From Vombatus ursinus (Eukaryota > Chordata > Mammalia > Diprotodontia > Vombatidae), in assembly GCF_900497805.2 (NCBI RefSeq), contig NW_020947390.1, positions 2,259,145 to 2,323,144 of the forward strand: DNA of 64,000 nucleotides. The letters are read 5' to 3'. Numbering within the stretch: the stretch's first letter is position 1; each line of letters begins with the position of its first letter. The position numbers and the translations under genes were made by a program. The notes beneath the pieces were generated by a model that was not told the origin of the DNA, ran no database searches, and was given only the letters and a program-made list of their open reading frames with translations. This document shows positions 52,871 to 63,660 of the stretch, one piece after another.

Positions 52871-53174
52871 AGGATAGTCCACAGGAGCTTATGCACCATG
52901 ACCCCCTTGCAATATTACCACAGCTCCTTATTTTGAGACAACTTGCCTAAAATTAATCCTGATTCCTAGCCCATTGTTGTATGGACTTTAGAGGAAAGAT
53001 TAATTGGTAGCTTCTTGTGGCCATATACACCTTTTATAAAATATATATTTTTAACTTCTGGGTTTGATGTTTGACTTTTTGGACTTCTGTTAGAAATAAA
53101 TGGAATAATCCTCACTAACTTAAGGGTTTGTAAAGAGTTTTGGGTGGAAATTGCGTATTATATATGTATGTGTG

Positions 53175-53176
53175 TG

Positions 53177-53225
<49 letters not shown>
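53175..53225. repeat. (TG)n microsatellite
   Basis: About 22 TG units, followed by TTTGTATGTATG. Confidence 0.95.
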
Positions 53226-53226
<1 letters not shown>

Positions 53227-53289
53227 TATGTATGTGGACTGGCCTAGCTAAATTGAGAGGAGAATCACTAGACTAGTTACCTTGTGATT

Positions 53290-53325
53290 TCATTTATTTA
53301 TTTGTTTGTTTGTTTATTTACCTTA
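53290..53325. repeat. (TTTA/TTTG)n microsatellite
   Basis: TTTA units, then TTTG units, then TTTA. Confidence 0.9.
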
Positions 53326-53499
53326 TTTACCTGTTCATTTACTCATATAGACCATCTACTAAATTGTAGATAGGCTACAATTTGTGCTGGTGGAGGGAAG
53401 TAACCTTCATTTCCCTTTATAAAATCCCAGACATATGCTATATTAAAGGGAAATGTTGAGTAAGAAACAGTTGATAAATATTTTGTAGACCCAGAAATC

Positions 53500-53870
53500 A
53501 CACCAGAATTATTTATTAAGCACCTTCTATGTACCAGTCATAGTACTGGGCTCTGGGAATACAAAGACAAAAGAGTGATCCTCAAGGAGCTTGGGTTCTT
53601 TTTAGATAGATACATATTCACAGGTAAGGAAATAGAGAATATGTAACAGACAAATACATAGTAGGGTGGGATGGGAAGGGGCACTAATAACTGAGGGAAT
53701 CAGGAAAGGCATTCTGAAGGATGGCATTTGAGCTGAGCTTTGAAGGAAGCTTGGGATTCTAAGGTATAGAATTCTGTGAGGAGAAAGAGCATTCCAGATG
53801 TGAGAGACAGCCTATCAAAAGGCATAGAGGTAGGAAAGACAATAATGCCAAATTGCTTTGTAGCATTTTT
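53500..53870 (-). mobile_element. L2 LINE 3' portion, antisense
   Basis: ATTTATTAAGCACCTTCTAT, GGGCTCTGGGAATACAAAGA, GATCCTCAAGGAGCTTGGGT, AGCTGAGCTTTGAAGGAAGC, GAGCATTCCAGATGTGAGAG, AAAAGGCATAGAGGTAGGAA. Well preserved order. Confidence 0.85.
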
Positions 53871-54449
53871 AAAGTAGCAAATTACACAATGTATAAAATC
53901 ACACAGACACACAAATTCAATGTTATAGAACACAACAACAATTAGAGATAGAATGGCTATGTAAAAAAAAAACAAATCCCAAGTTATGGTTTCCTTCACT
54001 GAAGTCCTTCCTGTTGGAAAATCACAAATATTTATAATCAGTTGACCTGGTTATCTTGCAGCATTAGATCTACAAGATATGGATAAATAAGGGGGAAGGG
54101 ATTCAAAAATAAAATTGAGACTAAAAGACCAGAAATGATGCATTGGAAGAACAGAGAGGTAGAGTGACTAGAGGTCACATTGAGGACAGAATCAGTTTAG
54201 AAGTCAGACAGAGAATGAGGTGGAAGGTTAAGAGATTTTAATCAAAGAGGGATGATGTATAGCTATTTGTGTAACTTATTCCATTCAATGTCTTCAGTGC
54301 CTTGAAAACCTAATGTTAGGCAAAAGGGCATTAAAGAATGAAATATTTCCATTGGAAAAATGTTATAAGCTGGCAGTTGGCCAAATGATATTTTAGCTGG
54401 GTTTCATTATGTTAAGATATGATTTGATTGTAATGCTTTCATGACTTGC

Positions 54450-54612
54450 AGTGTAATATGTGTGTATAACATGTATATATTGTATAACATAATGTAACAT
54501 ATGTGTTTGTTTTATAAAACATATGTATACACACATACGTAAGCAGGTATATATGTACACATGTGTATGCATGTACTACACACATATATGTGTAGTACAT
54601 GCATATAAACAT
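54450..54612. repeat. TATG/ACAC-rich tract with a perfect 16-base stem
   Basis: Arms ATGCATGTACTACACA at 54567-54582 and its exact reverse complement at 54589-54604, with a six-base loop. Confidence 0.9.
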
Positions 54613-54619
54613 ACACAAG

Positions 54620-54885
54620 AAGCATGGCATATAGGGCTAAAATCTTGGACCTAGAATCAGGAAGACCTTGGTATAAACCTTTCTTTTGACAGTAACTGGC
54701 TATGTGACCAAGGGAAAGTCACTTAATCTCCCCGAGCCTCAGGTTCCTAATTTATAAAATGGAGGCAATATTAATTATATTCATTACCTTATATGGTTGT
54801 TATAAGACTCAGATGAGATAATGTATGTCCAAGTACTTTGAAAATATTAAAATATCTTAAGCATCTATTGCTACTGTTATTACAT
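54620..54885 (+). repeat. MIR-like SINE
   Basis: AAGCATGGCATATAGGGCTA, GGACCTAGAATCAGGAAGAC, GTCACTTAATCTCCCCGAGC, CTCAGATGAGATAATGTATG, ATCTATTGCTACTGTTATTA. Confidence 0.82.
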
Positions 54886-54889
54886 GAAC

Positions 54890-56330
54890 AAACAACCACA
54901 AACATGAACATTTCAATATTCAAAGAAGAGATTAAGAAGATTGTGCCATCATTAAAGGATATGAACAGTTTTCAAAAATAATTACAAACTAAGAGCAACC
55001 GTATGGAAGAATGTCTCAAATCACTAATAATAAGAGAAATGCAATAAAAATAACCTTGAGGTTTTATACTCACACCCTGCAAATTAGCAAAAATGACAAA
55101 AGATGGATTTGGTCATTGTTGGAGGTTGGTATTGGAGCTGTGAATCAGTACAGGTTTTTTGAAAAACAATTTGGAATTATTCAAATCAAGTTACTCTAAT
55201 GGCCCTAGACTTAAATGTCCATACCTGTTGACCTAGAGATTTAACTACTAAGCTTATATCTCAAGGAGATCATACCAACATATTTATAGCACATATAGCA
55301 GCATTTTGTGATATCAAAGAACCAGAAACAAAGTAGATGCCCATAGATTGGGGAATGGCTAAAAAATCTGTGGCTCATGATTGTAATGGAATATTATTGT
55401 GCTGTAAGAAATAATACATTTTATAAATGGTAGAGAAGCAAGAAAAACATGATCTGATACAGAGTGAAGTAAGCAGAGCTAAGAAAACATCATACACATT
55501 GACCATTGCAATAGAAATGGGAAGAAAAAACACTTCAAAAATCAAAAGTGATTATTGCAAAATGATGAATAACAAGCACCAAATAAGAAATATGAGAAGA
55601 CACCCCTATCCAGTGGTATGCTGGAGCCAGGTCTACCCTGGCCTTATTAAATTTTCAGTAGGAGCATTTATCCTTTGGAAATTGGCAAACAAAACTGGGC
55701 TTGACTTATTTTGATCATCTAGAGACTTAAGTGATAGAGTCAGGAAGAGTGGAGTTCAGATTTGGCCTCAGAGATTTACTAGCTGTGTGGCCTAAGACAA
55801 ATTACCTACCTTTACTGAACCTTGGTTTTTTTAATCTATAAAATGGGGATCATAATAGCACCTACCTCTTTGGGGTCTAAGGATAAAATGAAAAAAATAT
55901 TTGAAAAATATTATGCAAACCTTAAAGAATTGTGTAAATGCTAGCTATTGTTAGCTATTGTTATTGTTATAGAAAAATGCTAATAATGAAGATTAAAGTT
56001 AAAAGTGTGTTGTTCATATATTTTCTTTTTCTGAAACTCTTGTTAAACATTTACCAACTTAATTCTGTCCCTGACTTACTCTTTTGCAGAAGTGGGAGGT
56101 GTCTGAGTGTGGTTCACTGCACCTATTTCCAGACTTTTTTTTTTATTTATTGATCAATTTTGCTGGATTTTCCTTTCTTTGTTTTGATATTTTTTTGTTT
56201 TCAAAAACATTTTTTTATGAGTAGCTCTCTGGGTGGGAGAGAGGAAGGGATACTGGTGAAAATTTTGAAGAGATGTGAGTAAAATTTAAATATAAATTAA
56301 ATTTTAAGAAAGTACTTTATTCAATTGTGA
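54890..56330 (+). mobile_element. LINE-1 3' end, sense, interrupted
   Basis: The ORF2 end has AAGAGAAATGCAATAAAAAT, TTTTATACTCACACCCTGCA, TAGATGCCCATAGATTGGGG, AATGGAATATTATTGTGCTG and AGAGTGAAGTAAGCAGAGCT. After a gap with a MIR-like SINE (55725-55970), a 3' UTR-like part ends near 56330 (GGGTGGGAGAGAGGAAGGG). 55610-55720 does not fit and is unassigned. Confidence 0.8.
55725..55970 (+). repeat. MIR-like SINE inside L1
   Basis: GTGATAGAGTCAGGAAGAGT, GGAGTTCAGATTTGGCCTCA, TTACTAGCTGTGTGGCCTAA, ATCTATAAAATGGGGATCAT, TGCAAACCTTAAAGAATTGT, AATGCTAGCTATTGTTAGC. Confidence 0.85.
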
Positions 56331-56499
56331 ACTTGTATTATGTAGTTTTAAAAAAAGTTTATACTAACTTTAACATATGACAGTAACAACATTGCTCAGC
56401 TTGCCTATATCACCTTCTGAATTTCTTTGTACTCTCTTCTGTGTATTTGTTATTATAACTATTATTTGAGGTATTGTTATTTAGCAGGGTACCTGTAAT

Positions 56500-57735
56500 T
56501 ATGCTTAGCCTCTGTCCTGGGCACCTTCTCTTTTCTCTTTCAACTCTGACTTGGTGACTTCATTCATTTTTATGGGTTTAATTATTATCCATCTAGAGAT
56601 AACTCCTAGATCTATCTATCCAGTGCTTGTTTCTTTGCTGAACTGCAGTCTTGAATTATCAGCTGCCTGTTGAACATTTAGAACTGCACAACTTGTAGAA
56701 CTCATCTCCCTCCCCATTATTACCCCTTCTCCCCTTTATTCCTATGCAAACTTCCCTATTTCTGTCGAGGGTGCCATTAGGCTTCCAGTCTCCAAGATTG
56801 CAACTCTGGCATTCTCCCTGACTCTGTACTTTCCCTCACCCCAAGTATTCAGTTCATTGCCAAATTTTGTAGTTTCTAGTTCCATAATGTGTTCTGCATC
56901 CAGTCCTTTCTAACTGTTCATGTGGCTGCAAGTATAGTTTAGGTCTTCATTACCTCTCACCTATACTATTGAAATAGGCTCCAGCTGAGAGGCCCCAAGC
57001 CTCTCCCCGTTTCAGTTCTCCACGTTGTTGCCAGAGTGTTTTTCATTAAATACGCATTTAATCATGTCATTCCTCCTACTAAGTAAGCCTTTGTAGCTCC
57101 CTCTTTGCCTCTGGGTCAAAGGTAGATGGGTATATGGACTTCGTTTTTAAAAATATATGTATTTTAATTATTGAATAATGAAACAATTATTTTAAAAATT
57201 ATATTTCAGTATATATTTTTGTAATCCAGTGTGTTTTAAAATTTAATGAATTTTAAAACATTATTCTGAAAAGGGTTCCATAGGCTTCACCAAACTGCCA
57301 AAAGGGTTCATGATGAACAAAAGGTTAAGACCACCTGCTCTAGGACTAAATATAACACTCTCCTCCACCTCCCACCCCCTTACCCCAGTTTGACATTCAA
57401 AGCCCTTTACAGCCTGGTCTTATCCTATAACATGCTACATGCCTTCTATCTCGGTTCCTTTGCTCTCTCTCCCCCATGACTGGAATAAACATCTTTACTT
57501 CAGTGTCTTGGAATCCTTTGTTTCCTTTAAGACTTAACTTAAGCACTGCATTCGATCCCCTCAACTGCACTACCTTGTATTGTATTGTCTATATAGTATT
57601 ATATGTACATATTGTAATAAAATGTAGGGTCTTTGAGGGCAGACACTGTTATAGTTTTGTCTTTGTATCTGGATTATGTTTCACCATTCTTGGCATACAG
57701 TAGGTGCTTAATCAATGCTAGTTGATTGATTTTTG
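56500..57735 (+). mobile_element. L2 LINE 3' portion, about 1 kb, split by a hAT element
   Basis: Body: CATTAGGCTTCCAGTCTCCA, CAGTTCATTGCCAAATTTTG, CATTACCTCTCACCTATACT, CATGTCATTCCTCCTACTAA. After 57345: TGACATTCAAAGCCCTTTAC, CTTTGAGGGCAGACACTGTT and GTAGGTGCTTAATCAATGC. With 1503, one of the two longest L2 relics. Confidence 0.85.
57125..57345 (-). mobile_element. hAT-type miniature element, antisense, inside L2
   Basis: AAACATTATTCTGAAAAGGG, TTCCATAGGCTTCACCAAAC, TGCCAAAAGGGTTCATGATG, AAAAGGTTAAGACCACCTG: reverse complement of the 16046/18148 family, ending in its TTCTTAACC-type terminus. Confidence 0.82.
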
Positions 57736-58075
57736 TTATTATTTCAGTATTTTAGTTGCCGTTATGGATAGGGATGGTGAGACAGAAGTCTTTTTTTTTT
57801 TAATGCTTTAAATTTTATTCAGGTTTTCTGCCTTGCTCATTTTGTCTTTCCTCTGTATTTTGTATTTCCCTTTCATTTTGTCATTCCCCTCTCTACCAGG
57901 AGGTACATACACCAAGAGGCTAGGCTGTTTCACTCCTTCACCTCTTCATAATGGGGGATATCTTAGGCCCAAATCCCTGCTCCAAATAACCTCTGAAGGA
58001 AGACAACTGGACCAGCTGGTTTTCTGGTGCCCTTTCATACTGATCTGAGGCTTTGCTTCCTTCTAGGCTGTGGTT
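57735..58075. other. Intronic DNA without a recognised feature
   Basis: Nothing recognised. Confidence 0.4.
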
Positions 58076-58145
58076 CCAAGGGCCTGCCCAGCATTTAGCA
58101 CAGTGCCTGGCACATAGTTAATGTTCATTGACTAACTGACTGCCT
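58075..58145 (+). mobile_element. L2 terminal fragment
   Basis: CCAGCATTTAGCACAGTGCC, TGGCACATAGTTAATGTTCA. Confidence 0.8.
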
Positions 58146-58289
58146 TTTCCCCTCTCACATTTTTAGCCTTCCTCATTCCATTGTCCCTTCCTTTGTTTCA
58201 CATAGCTAGGCAAAATCAGTTTCTCTCACTTCCTCCAAGAGGTGTTGGATTTTAAGGAAGAGTCATTCCGGAGAGGGAGGATAATCTGT

Positions 58290-58400
58290 TCTAATCCCTT
58301 TATTTTACAGGTGTGGAGATTGAGGCCCAGAAAGGCATCATGTGATCCTCACAAGTAATCTAGTGTGAAATCCAATATTCTTTCCATGACAGAACCCTAC
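58290..58400 (-). repeat. MIR-like SINE fragment, antisense
   Basis: TTATTTTACAGGTGTGGAGA, TTGAGGCCCAGAAAGGCATC. Confidence 0.6.
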
Positions 58401-58504
58401 ATATGTCCATCTAGTGCTCATTACTGCCAGATTTTCTACTGTTAAAATGCATTATGTTTTCTGGGAGGAATAAATCAGTAAGACATTGTTAGCCATTAAT
58501 GTGT

Positions 58505-58960
58505 TACCTGTAATTACAGAATCATTGATTCTCAGAGTTGGAAGACGCTTCAGAGGTCATCCATTCTAATTCATGCCTCTTATTGCATCTTTTTTTTTTT
58601 TTGAGGCAGTCAGGTTGAATGACTTGCCCAGGGTCACACAGCTAATAAGTGTCTGAGGCCAGATTTGAAATCAGGCCCTCTTGACTTCAGGGCCAGTGCT
58701 CTATCCACTGTACCACCTAGCTACCTACCCCTTAGTTACAGCATCTTAACGAACGGTCACCCCTGTTTGAAACTTCCAGTGAGTGGAAACTCATTACTTC
58801 CTGATGACCTCCCACAGAAACCAATTCTTTTTACTTGTGGACAGCTCTTAATTGTTAGGAAATTTTTCCTTACACCCAGCCAAAATCTATCATCTTTGTC
58901 ATTGCCACCTGTTCATTGCTCAAACTTCTGCCTTCTGGGGCCTAGGAAAACAAGTCTAAG
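58505..58960 (-). mobile_element. L3/CR1 LINE 3' end, antisense, split by a SINE
   Basis: GATTCTCAGAGTTGGAAGAC, TTCAGAGGTCATCCATTCTA, then after the SINE GTGAGTGGAAACTCATTACT, TTGTGGACAGCTCTTAATTG, TTAGGAAATTTTTCCTTACA, TGCCTTCTGGGGCCTAGGAA. Confidence 0.85.
58588..58734 (-). repeat. Short tRNA-derived SINE (WSINE-like), antisense, inside L3
   Basis: T12 run, GACTTGCCCAGGGTCACACA, GCTAATAAGTGTCTGAGGCC, AGGGCCAGTGCTCTATCCAC, ACCTAGCTACCT. TTGCATC before and CAGCATC after may be the duplication. Confidence 0.9.
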
Positions 58961-59019
58961 GGGGAGATGGCCGAGAAGCAGATTTTGGCTTGATGTTAGA
59001 AAAAAAACTTGTAAGCAAT

Positions 59020-59185
59020 TATCCCAGATTTAGAATTAGAAGAGATCTCAGAGGTCATAGATTCCACTTTCTCATTTTGTAGAGGAGAAAATCGAGGCTC
59101 AGAGATGAATGGCCATGTCCTAAGGCCACAGAGGTAGTAAATGGCAAAGTCCAGAGTTGAACCCAGGTCTTATCATGCTACTGCT
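59020..59185 (-). repeat. MIR3/Ther-2-type SINE, antisense
   Basis: CCAGATTTAGAATTAGAAGA, GATCTCAGAGGTCATAGATT, TTTTGTAGAGGAGAAAATCG, GTTGAACCCAGGTCTTATCA. Confidence 0.8.
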
Positions 59186-59394
59186 TGTTCTGGTGCCCCA
59201 CAGAATGCTGGAAGGAAAAGGTGGGTGGCAATGGGAGTTGGAAGAGAAGGTCAGGGGCTTGGCTCACTATATGGGAAGGCTTGTGGGAGGAAGCTCAAGG
59301 TAGCCTGTGGGGGCACACAGCAAGTAGTATGAGTTTAGAAGTAAAACTTCAACCCGTGTCTTTCTGAACATGACATTTTTAACACCTCTCATCT

Positions 59395-59478
59395 TTTATA
59401 TGGACAATATTTGACTTGTGTACTTAACACACTGCTTGGCACATAATGGTAGATGCTTAATAAATGATTATTGACTCA
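59395..59478 (+). mobile_element. L2 terminal fragment
   Basis: CACACTGCTTGGCACATAAT, GGTAGATGCTTAATAAATGA. Confidence 0.78.
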
Positions 59479-59479
59479 C

Positions 59480-60060
59480 TGCTGCTGTATTAGCATTTGA
59501 GAGGTAAGAAATCCTTAATGTCAAGTAGTCCTAATAAACTCTCAGCCCTGTTTTTCCCCCTTTGCTTCTGTGAATTAAATTTATTGTCTTATTACAGTTT
59601 GCCAGAGTGCATTCTGCTCCGTGAATCCATATTAATAAGAATTTCTGCTTTTGAATCTTCAGTTCAGTTACTTTGGCTTGGTATACAGTGTGTGAAATGA
59701 TTTATAATTTAGTATGTAATAGAGTATTCCATCGTGAAACAAGTATTATCTGGGACTAGTACTGAGTTAATGACATAATGAAACATTAATGTTTTGCACT
59801 GTCTTCACTACTAGCCACTAATTCTGATCTCTTTTATGATTTTCAATATGTGAAATGCCTTATAAGTACCAAATAATTCTTTGAATATCCCTTTGAATTG
59901 AGTCATGTCTGGTTGTTGGAAAAGAACATTTAATGTGCTTAATTGGTCATAAAACCCCTTTCCAAAAAGCTCCAAGTAATTTACAGATGGTTTGTGAATT
60001 TATTTAACCAGTATGTAGGAGGCAGGTGGTGTCCCCATTTTTATCTGCATTAAAGTACAA
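59480..60060. other. Intronic DNA without a recognised feature
   Basis: Nothing recognised. Confidence 0.4.
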
Positions 60061-60285
60061 AACCTAGTCAGATCAGACTCTGTAGTGGGCAAACATCTGA
60101 CTGAGGAGTTTAAAAGACTTGGATTCAAACTGATAGATAATGACTTTGTAAGCCTGGGCAAATCACTTAACCTCTCAGTGCCTCTAAGATTAAGTTGTAT
60201 AACAAAGAATGGTCTGCAATGGTAGAGACTTTCCTCACTTTGGAATTCTCTTCACCAATTAAATCAAAAGTTCAATCCAAAAAGA
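60060..60285 (+). repeat. tRNA-derived SINE, family B
   Basis: GACTTGGATTCAAACTGATA, GGGCAAATCACTTAACCTCT, then the family tail with GGTCTGCAATGGTAGAGAC and CCAATTAAATCAAAAGTTC. Confidence 0.72.
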
Positions 60286-60286
60286 G

Positions 60287-60380
60287 AGGAGGGGAGGGAA
60301 GGAAGGAAGGAAAAGGAGGAGGAAGGAAAGAAAAGGGAGAAGAAAGAAAGAAGAGAGGAAGGAGGGAGGGAAGGATAGAT
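60287..60380. repeat. (GGAA)n-like polypurine tract
   Basis: About 90 bases of almost pure G/A, with GGAA and GGGA units. Confidence 0.92.
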
Positions 60381-60479
60381 AAATGGTGTGTTTATTTATT
60401 GTTACTTGATTGACTGCCCAAATCAGAAATTAAAGTGAAGTTTCTTAATTCCTAATCCAGTGTTTGGTCTGCTCAAACC

Positions 60480-60662
60480 AAACTGCTTTGCATAGTGACT
60501 AGCTATTGAGACACCTGGGTGCTAGCCCTTGCCATGTCACTGACTAACAGCATGACCTTGAATAACTTATCAGCCTTTTAAGGCTGACTTTGACTTACAC
60601 AAGAGGAGCAGGGTAGACTAGTTGATTCTAAAGCTCTTTCTGTCTCTAAACTTTCATGAAAT
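60480..60662 (+). repeat. MIR3-type SINE, diverged
   Basis: CATGTCACTGACTAACAGCA, GAGCAGGGTAGACTAGTTGA, TAAAGCTCTTTCTGTCTCTA. Confidence 0.55.
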
Positions 60663-61015
60663 ATGACAATCAAGGGACACCCCCTGGTGGCTGCTGATCA
60701 CAGGTAAGAGCATCAGGCAGAGGACTGGACAAGCAAAGTCTGGATGTTGTTTCAAGCACAGAGGCATTAATGAGGTCAGACTGGCTTAGGGGAAAGAGGG
60801 AGTGTTGTGATTGGTGAAGGAGAAAGTACTGGAATTCAGGCCAGGGAGTTTGAATCTGGGCATTGATGCAGAAGAATCAAAGATATATTGGAAGGGGTGG
60901 TGGTGACAGTAGTGAAGGAGAGCAATGAGCAGTATAAGATACTTAATTGGTATGTCTTATTTTGCTCTGCACCATGCTGTCTGTCATCCCATATGTGCAC
61001 ATCACAGCCCTGTAA
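60662..61015. other. Intronic DNA without a recognised feature
   Basis: G/A-rich; nothing recognised. Confidence 0.4.
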
Positions 61016-61130
61016 TTCTTTAAATTCTCTATAGTTGTTCTAACTCAGTTAACCTCTCTGGACCTCAGTTTTCTTATCGATCAATTGGTGGACTAGATAT
61101 GTGTAATGTCCTTTCTAGTTTGTAAAAGCA
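61015..61130 (+). repeat. MIR3-type SINE 3' part
   Basis: CTCTCTGGACCTCAGTTTTC, GGTGGACTAGATATGTGTAA. Confidence 0.6.
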
Positions 61131-61214
61131 ATCTTTAGACTGGGGAAGATAAAACTAAAATACTAACAAACGTACTTGAAAGCCAAGGTAAAGTTGTTAG
61201 ATAATATCCTCAAT

Positions 61215-61540
61215 GAATTCAAGTCACTGACTGTCCCCCCATGCTTAGAATTTTCTCTTTCCTCATGTTTGCCCTGGCTGCCCTTAAAGTTTCAGCTAAA
61301 GTTCTACCTCCTGGAAGAAGCTTTTCTCAGGCTTTCTTAATCTTAGGCCCTTCCTACCACCAGTTTATCCTGCATATATCTTGTTTATATATAGTTGTTG
61401 GCATGTTGCCTCCTGCTTTAGACTATGAGCTTCTTGAGAGCAGGGACTTTATTTATTTTGTCCTTTCTTTGTATTCCCAGTGTTTAACCACATTTTCAGC
61501 ATATAGTTGGCATTTAATAAATGCTGCTTGACTAACTTTA
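61215..61540 (+). mobile_element. L2 LINE 3' end
   Basis: GCCCTTAAAGTTTCAGCTAA, AGTTCTACCTCCTGGAAGAA, ATAGTTGTTGGCATGTTGCC, TAGACTATGAGCTTCTTGAG, GGCATTTAATAAATGCTGCT. Well preserved. Confidence 0.9.
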
Positions 61541-61970
61541 GATTTGGAAACTGGTGATTCTCTTGGTACTGATGGATTGCTCATGGTTCAGGTGGTCAGT
61601 ATCTTTTCACAAAGGTAGTGCCAACAAACTAACTCAAAATAATGTGTAGAAAGACATTGTTTTAATGATTTTTGGTATAAGGTAAAATAGACATATTTTG
61701 GGGTAGGTATGACTTGAGAAACATTTGACTTTTAGTTTAAAAGAAATAATGGACATTTAAAAATTTAGGCATTTTAAAACTTAAAAATCTGAAAATTCTT
61801 AGGAATTTTAAGCACAGGAAAGTAAAAATATGATTAAAAGGAATATTTATTCATAATTATACCTCACTTCCCAAATAAACACACTCACACAAAGTTGTTT
61901 ACAAAGGCTTTTTGAAACAACCTTTCCAAAATTGTGTTTGTGTAGAAAACCATTGCCTCTAGGATTGTGG
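61540..61970. other. Intronic DNA without a recognised feature
   Basis: AT-rich; nothing recognised. Confidence 0.4.
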
Positions 61971-62428
61971 GAAATAGCATGGTGTAAATGATTGGAGAGC
62001 CAGAGTCAGTTAAGACCTGAGTTCAAACATTGCTTCTGACGCAGACTGGCTGTGTGACATTAGGGAAGTTATTTAACTTCTCCAGAATTCCAAACCAGTC
62101 TCTAAGTCTGTTAAGTTTCAGAGAAAGCAGCTAGTGATCTGCTTTGTTAGAGAAAGTTTCTCATCTTAGGAGCTTCCCTATATCAGGTGGGTTGCACAGT
62201 GGATAGTGTCAGGAAGATATGAGTTCAAATCCTACCTCAGACACTTGCTAGTTGTGTGACCCTGGGCGGGTCACTTAACCCTGTTTGCCTTGGTTTTTTT
62301 CCTTTGTAAAATGAGTTGGAGAAGGAAATGGCAAACCATTCCAGTATCTTTGCCAAGAAAACCCCAAGTGGGGTCATATAGAGTTGGACACAAATGAACA
62401 ACAACAATACTAGTGAAATAACAGGTCT
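61970..62428 (+). repeat. tRNA-derived SINE, family B, split by MAR1
   Basis: GAAATAGCATGGTGTAAATG, GACCTGAGTTCAAACATTGC, GTGATCTGCTTTGTTAGAGA, AGTTTCTCATCTTAGGAGCT. The tail resumes after MAR1 as TAGTGAAATAACAGGTCTAA. Confidence 0.82.
62185..62408 (+). repeat. MAR1 CORE-SINE, sense, inside family B SINE
   Basis: GTGGGTTGCACAGTGGATAG, GAGTTCAAATCCTACCTCAG, GGGCGGGTCACTTAACCCTG, AGAAAACCCCAAGTGGGGTC, GGACACAAATGAACAACAAC. The head is a little short. Confidence 0.92.
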
Positions 62429-63438
62429 AATATCTTTCCTTCTTTCCCAGTCCCCTCCAAATCTCCAGCTTCCAATCTGTTCATTTAGACATACTTAGAC
62501 ACAGAGTGGATAAAGATGTGCTTACCTCCATGAGTTTTTGGTTTCTGCCTAGTGATTATAAACTTATCATTAATGGAAAAGTTTCTTACTCAAGAAAGAA
62601 TCCACCCAGTTGACCCTGATCCTAACCTTAACCTTGCAAAAGTGATCAAAGTTCTGAATAAATTAAAGGAAAAAAAATCTTCTTGTCCATTAAGTTAAAA
62701 GAAAACCATCACAACCACTAATCTATCATGACAGTCCTATTTGGTTATATAAATCAGGAAGTCTGCTATTAAAGTGAAACTATTCCAAATGTCTTAATTA
62801 TTTGTACAAATAACATTTGTTTTTGAACTCTGCAAAGGAAGCATATTTTGCTTTAGAATAGCTCTCAGTTGTATAACTGAATTATTGTTTTCCATTTTAT
62901 CTTACCACCCTCTTTTTTCAACACCCACACAAAACCACCCACATTTAAGTAGGATAGGATAACAGCTGTGAAAGCTACAAATTTCAGGTGGCCTTAATCC
63001 TTCAGAGAGAATATTCATTGGTGGAGAAGCTATGAAGACTCACTTGAAATATTTAAGAGCCTTATCTAAACTTATTCTGATTGGAAATGCAGAGGCCTCT
63101 ATTTCATATATTGGATACAAATGAAATATTTGAAAAACAGATAGCTGGAATTGGTGGTGCTTTTGTCTTCCTAATGCTAGTTGGCCTTAACTTTCACTGA
63201 AGTGCAAAGATTTTAACATAACTAGAACTGTGAGCCAAATCTAATTAGATGACATTTAATCGGGTTAAATGTAAAGACTTAGACTTTCAAGCAAAGTCCC
63301 AAGTGCAAGATAAAATGAGGTGGGACTAGAGAGCAGTTCATGTGAAAATTACCTTAGAGTTTTAGTAGCTTGCAAGCCCTGAACTGCTACATAAAAGTTA
63401 AAAACAAAAACAAAAAAAAACTAATGCAAATAAATATT
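62428..63438. other. Intron block without recognised features, 1 kb
   Basis: No repeat or exon recognised. Confidence 0.45.
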
Positions 63439-63634
63439 CGGTCGTTATTCAGTCGTTTTTCAGTTATGCTTTGGCTGGGCAAAGATACTGGAGTGGTTTA
63501 ACTGCTTCCTTTTCCAGGTCATTTTACAGATGAGAAAACTGAGGGAGCCAGGGTTAAGTGACTTACCTAGGAAATGTCTGAGGCTGGATTTGAACTCAGG
63601 TCTAGCACTCTATCCAATGTGCCACTTAGCTCCT
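63438..63634 (-). repeat. MAR1 CORE-SINE, antisense, internally deleted
   Basis: GTCGTTATTCAGTCGTTTTT, GCAAAGATACTGGAGTGGTT, ATTTTACAGATGAGAAAACT, GATTTGAACTCAGGTC, GTGCCACTTAGCTCC. The GGGGTCACACAGCTAG part is missing. Confidence 0.85.
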
Positions 63635-63660
63635 TAATAAATGCTTATTGAATGACTGCT
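63635..63660 (+). mobile_element. L2 terminal fragment
   Basis: TTAATAAATGCTTATTGAAT only. Confidence 0.5.

Noticed and set aside
54787-54796. Perfect CArG match CCTTATATGG
   Set aside because: It lies in a MIR-like SINE at a place where the family has CCTCATAGGG-like sequence, so it arose by drift; also downstream of the exon.
58665-59033. 122-codon plus-strand open frame
   Set aside because: Made of a short SINE and antisense L3 sequence; no host-gene motif.
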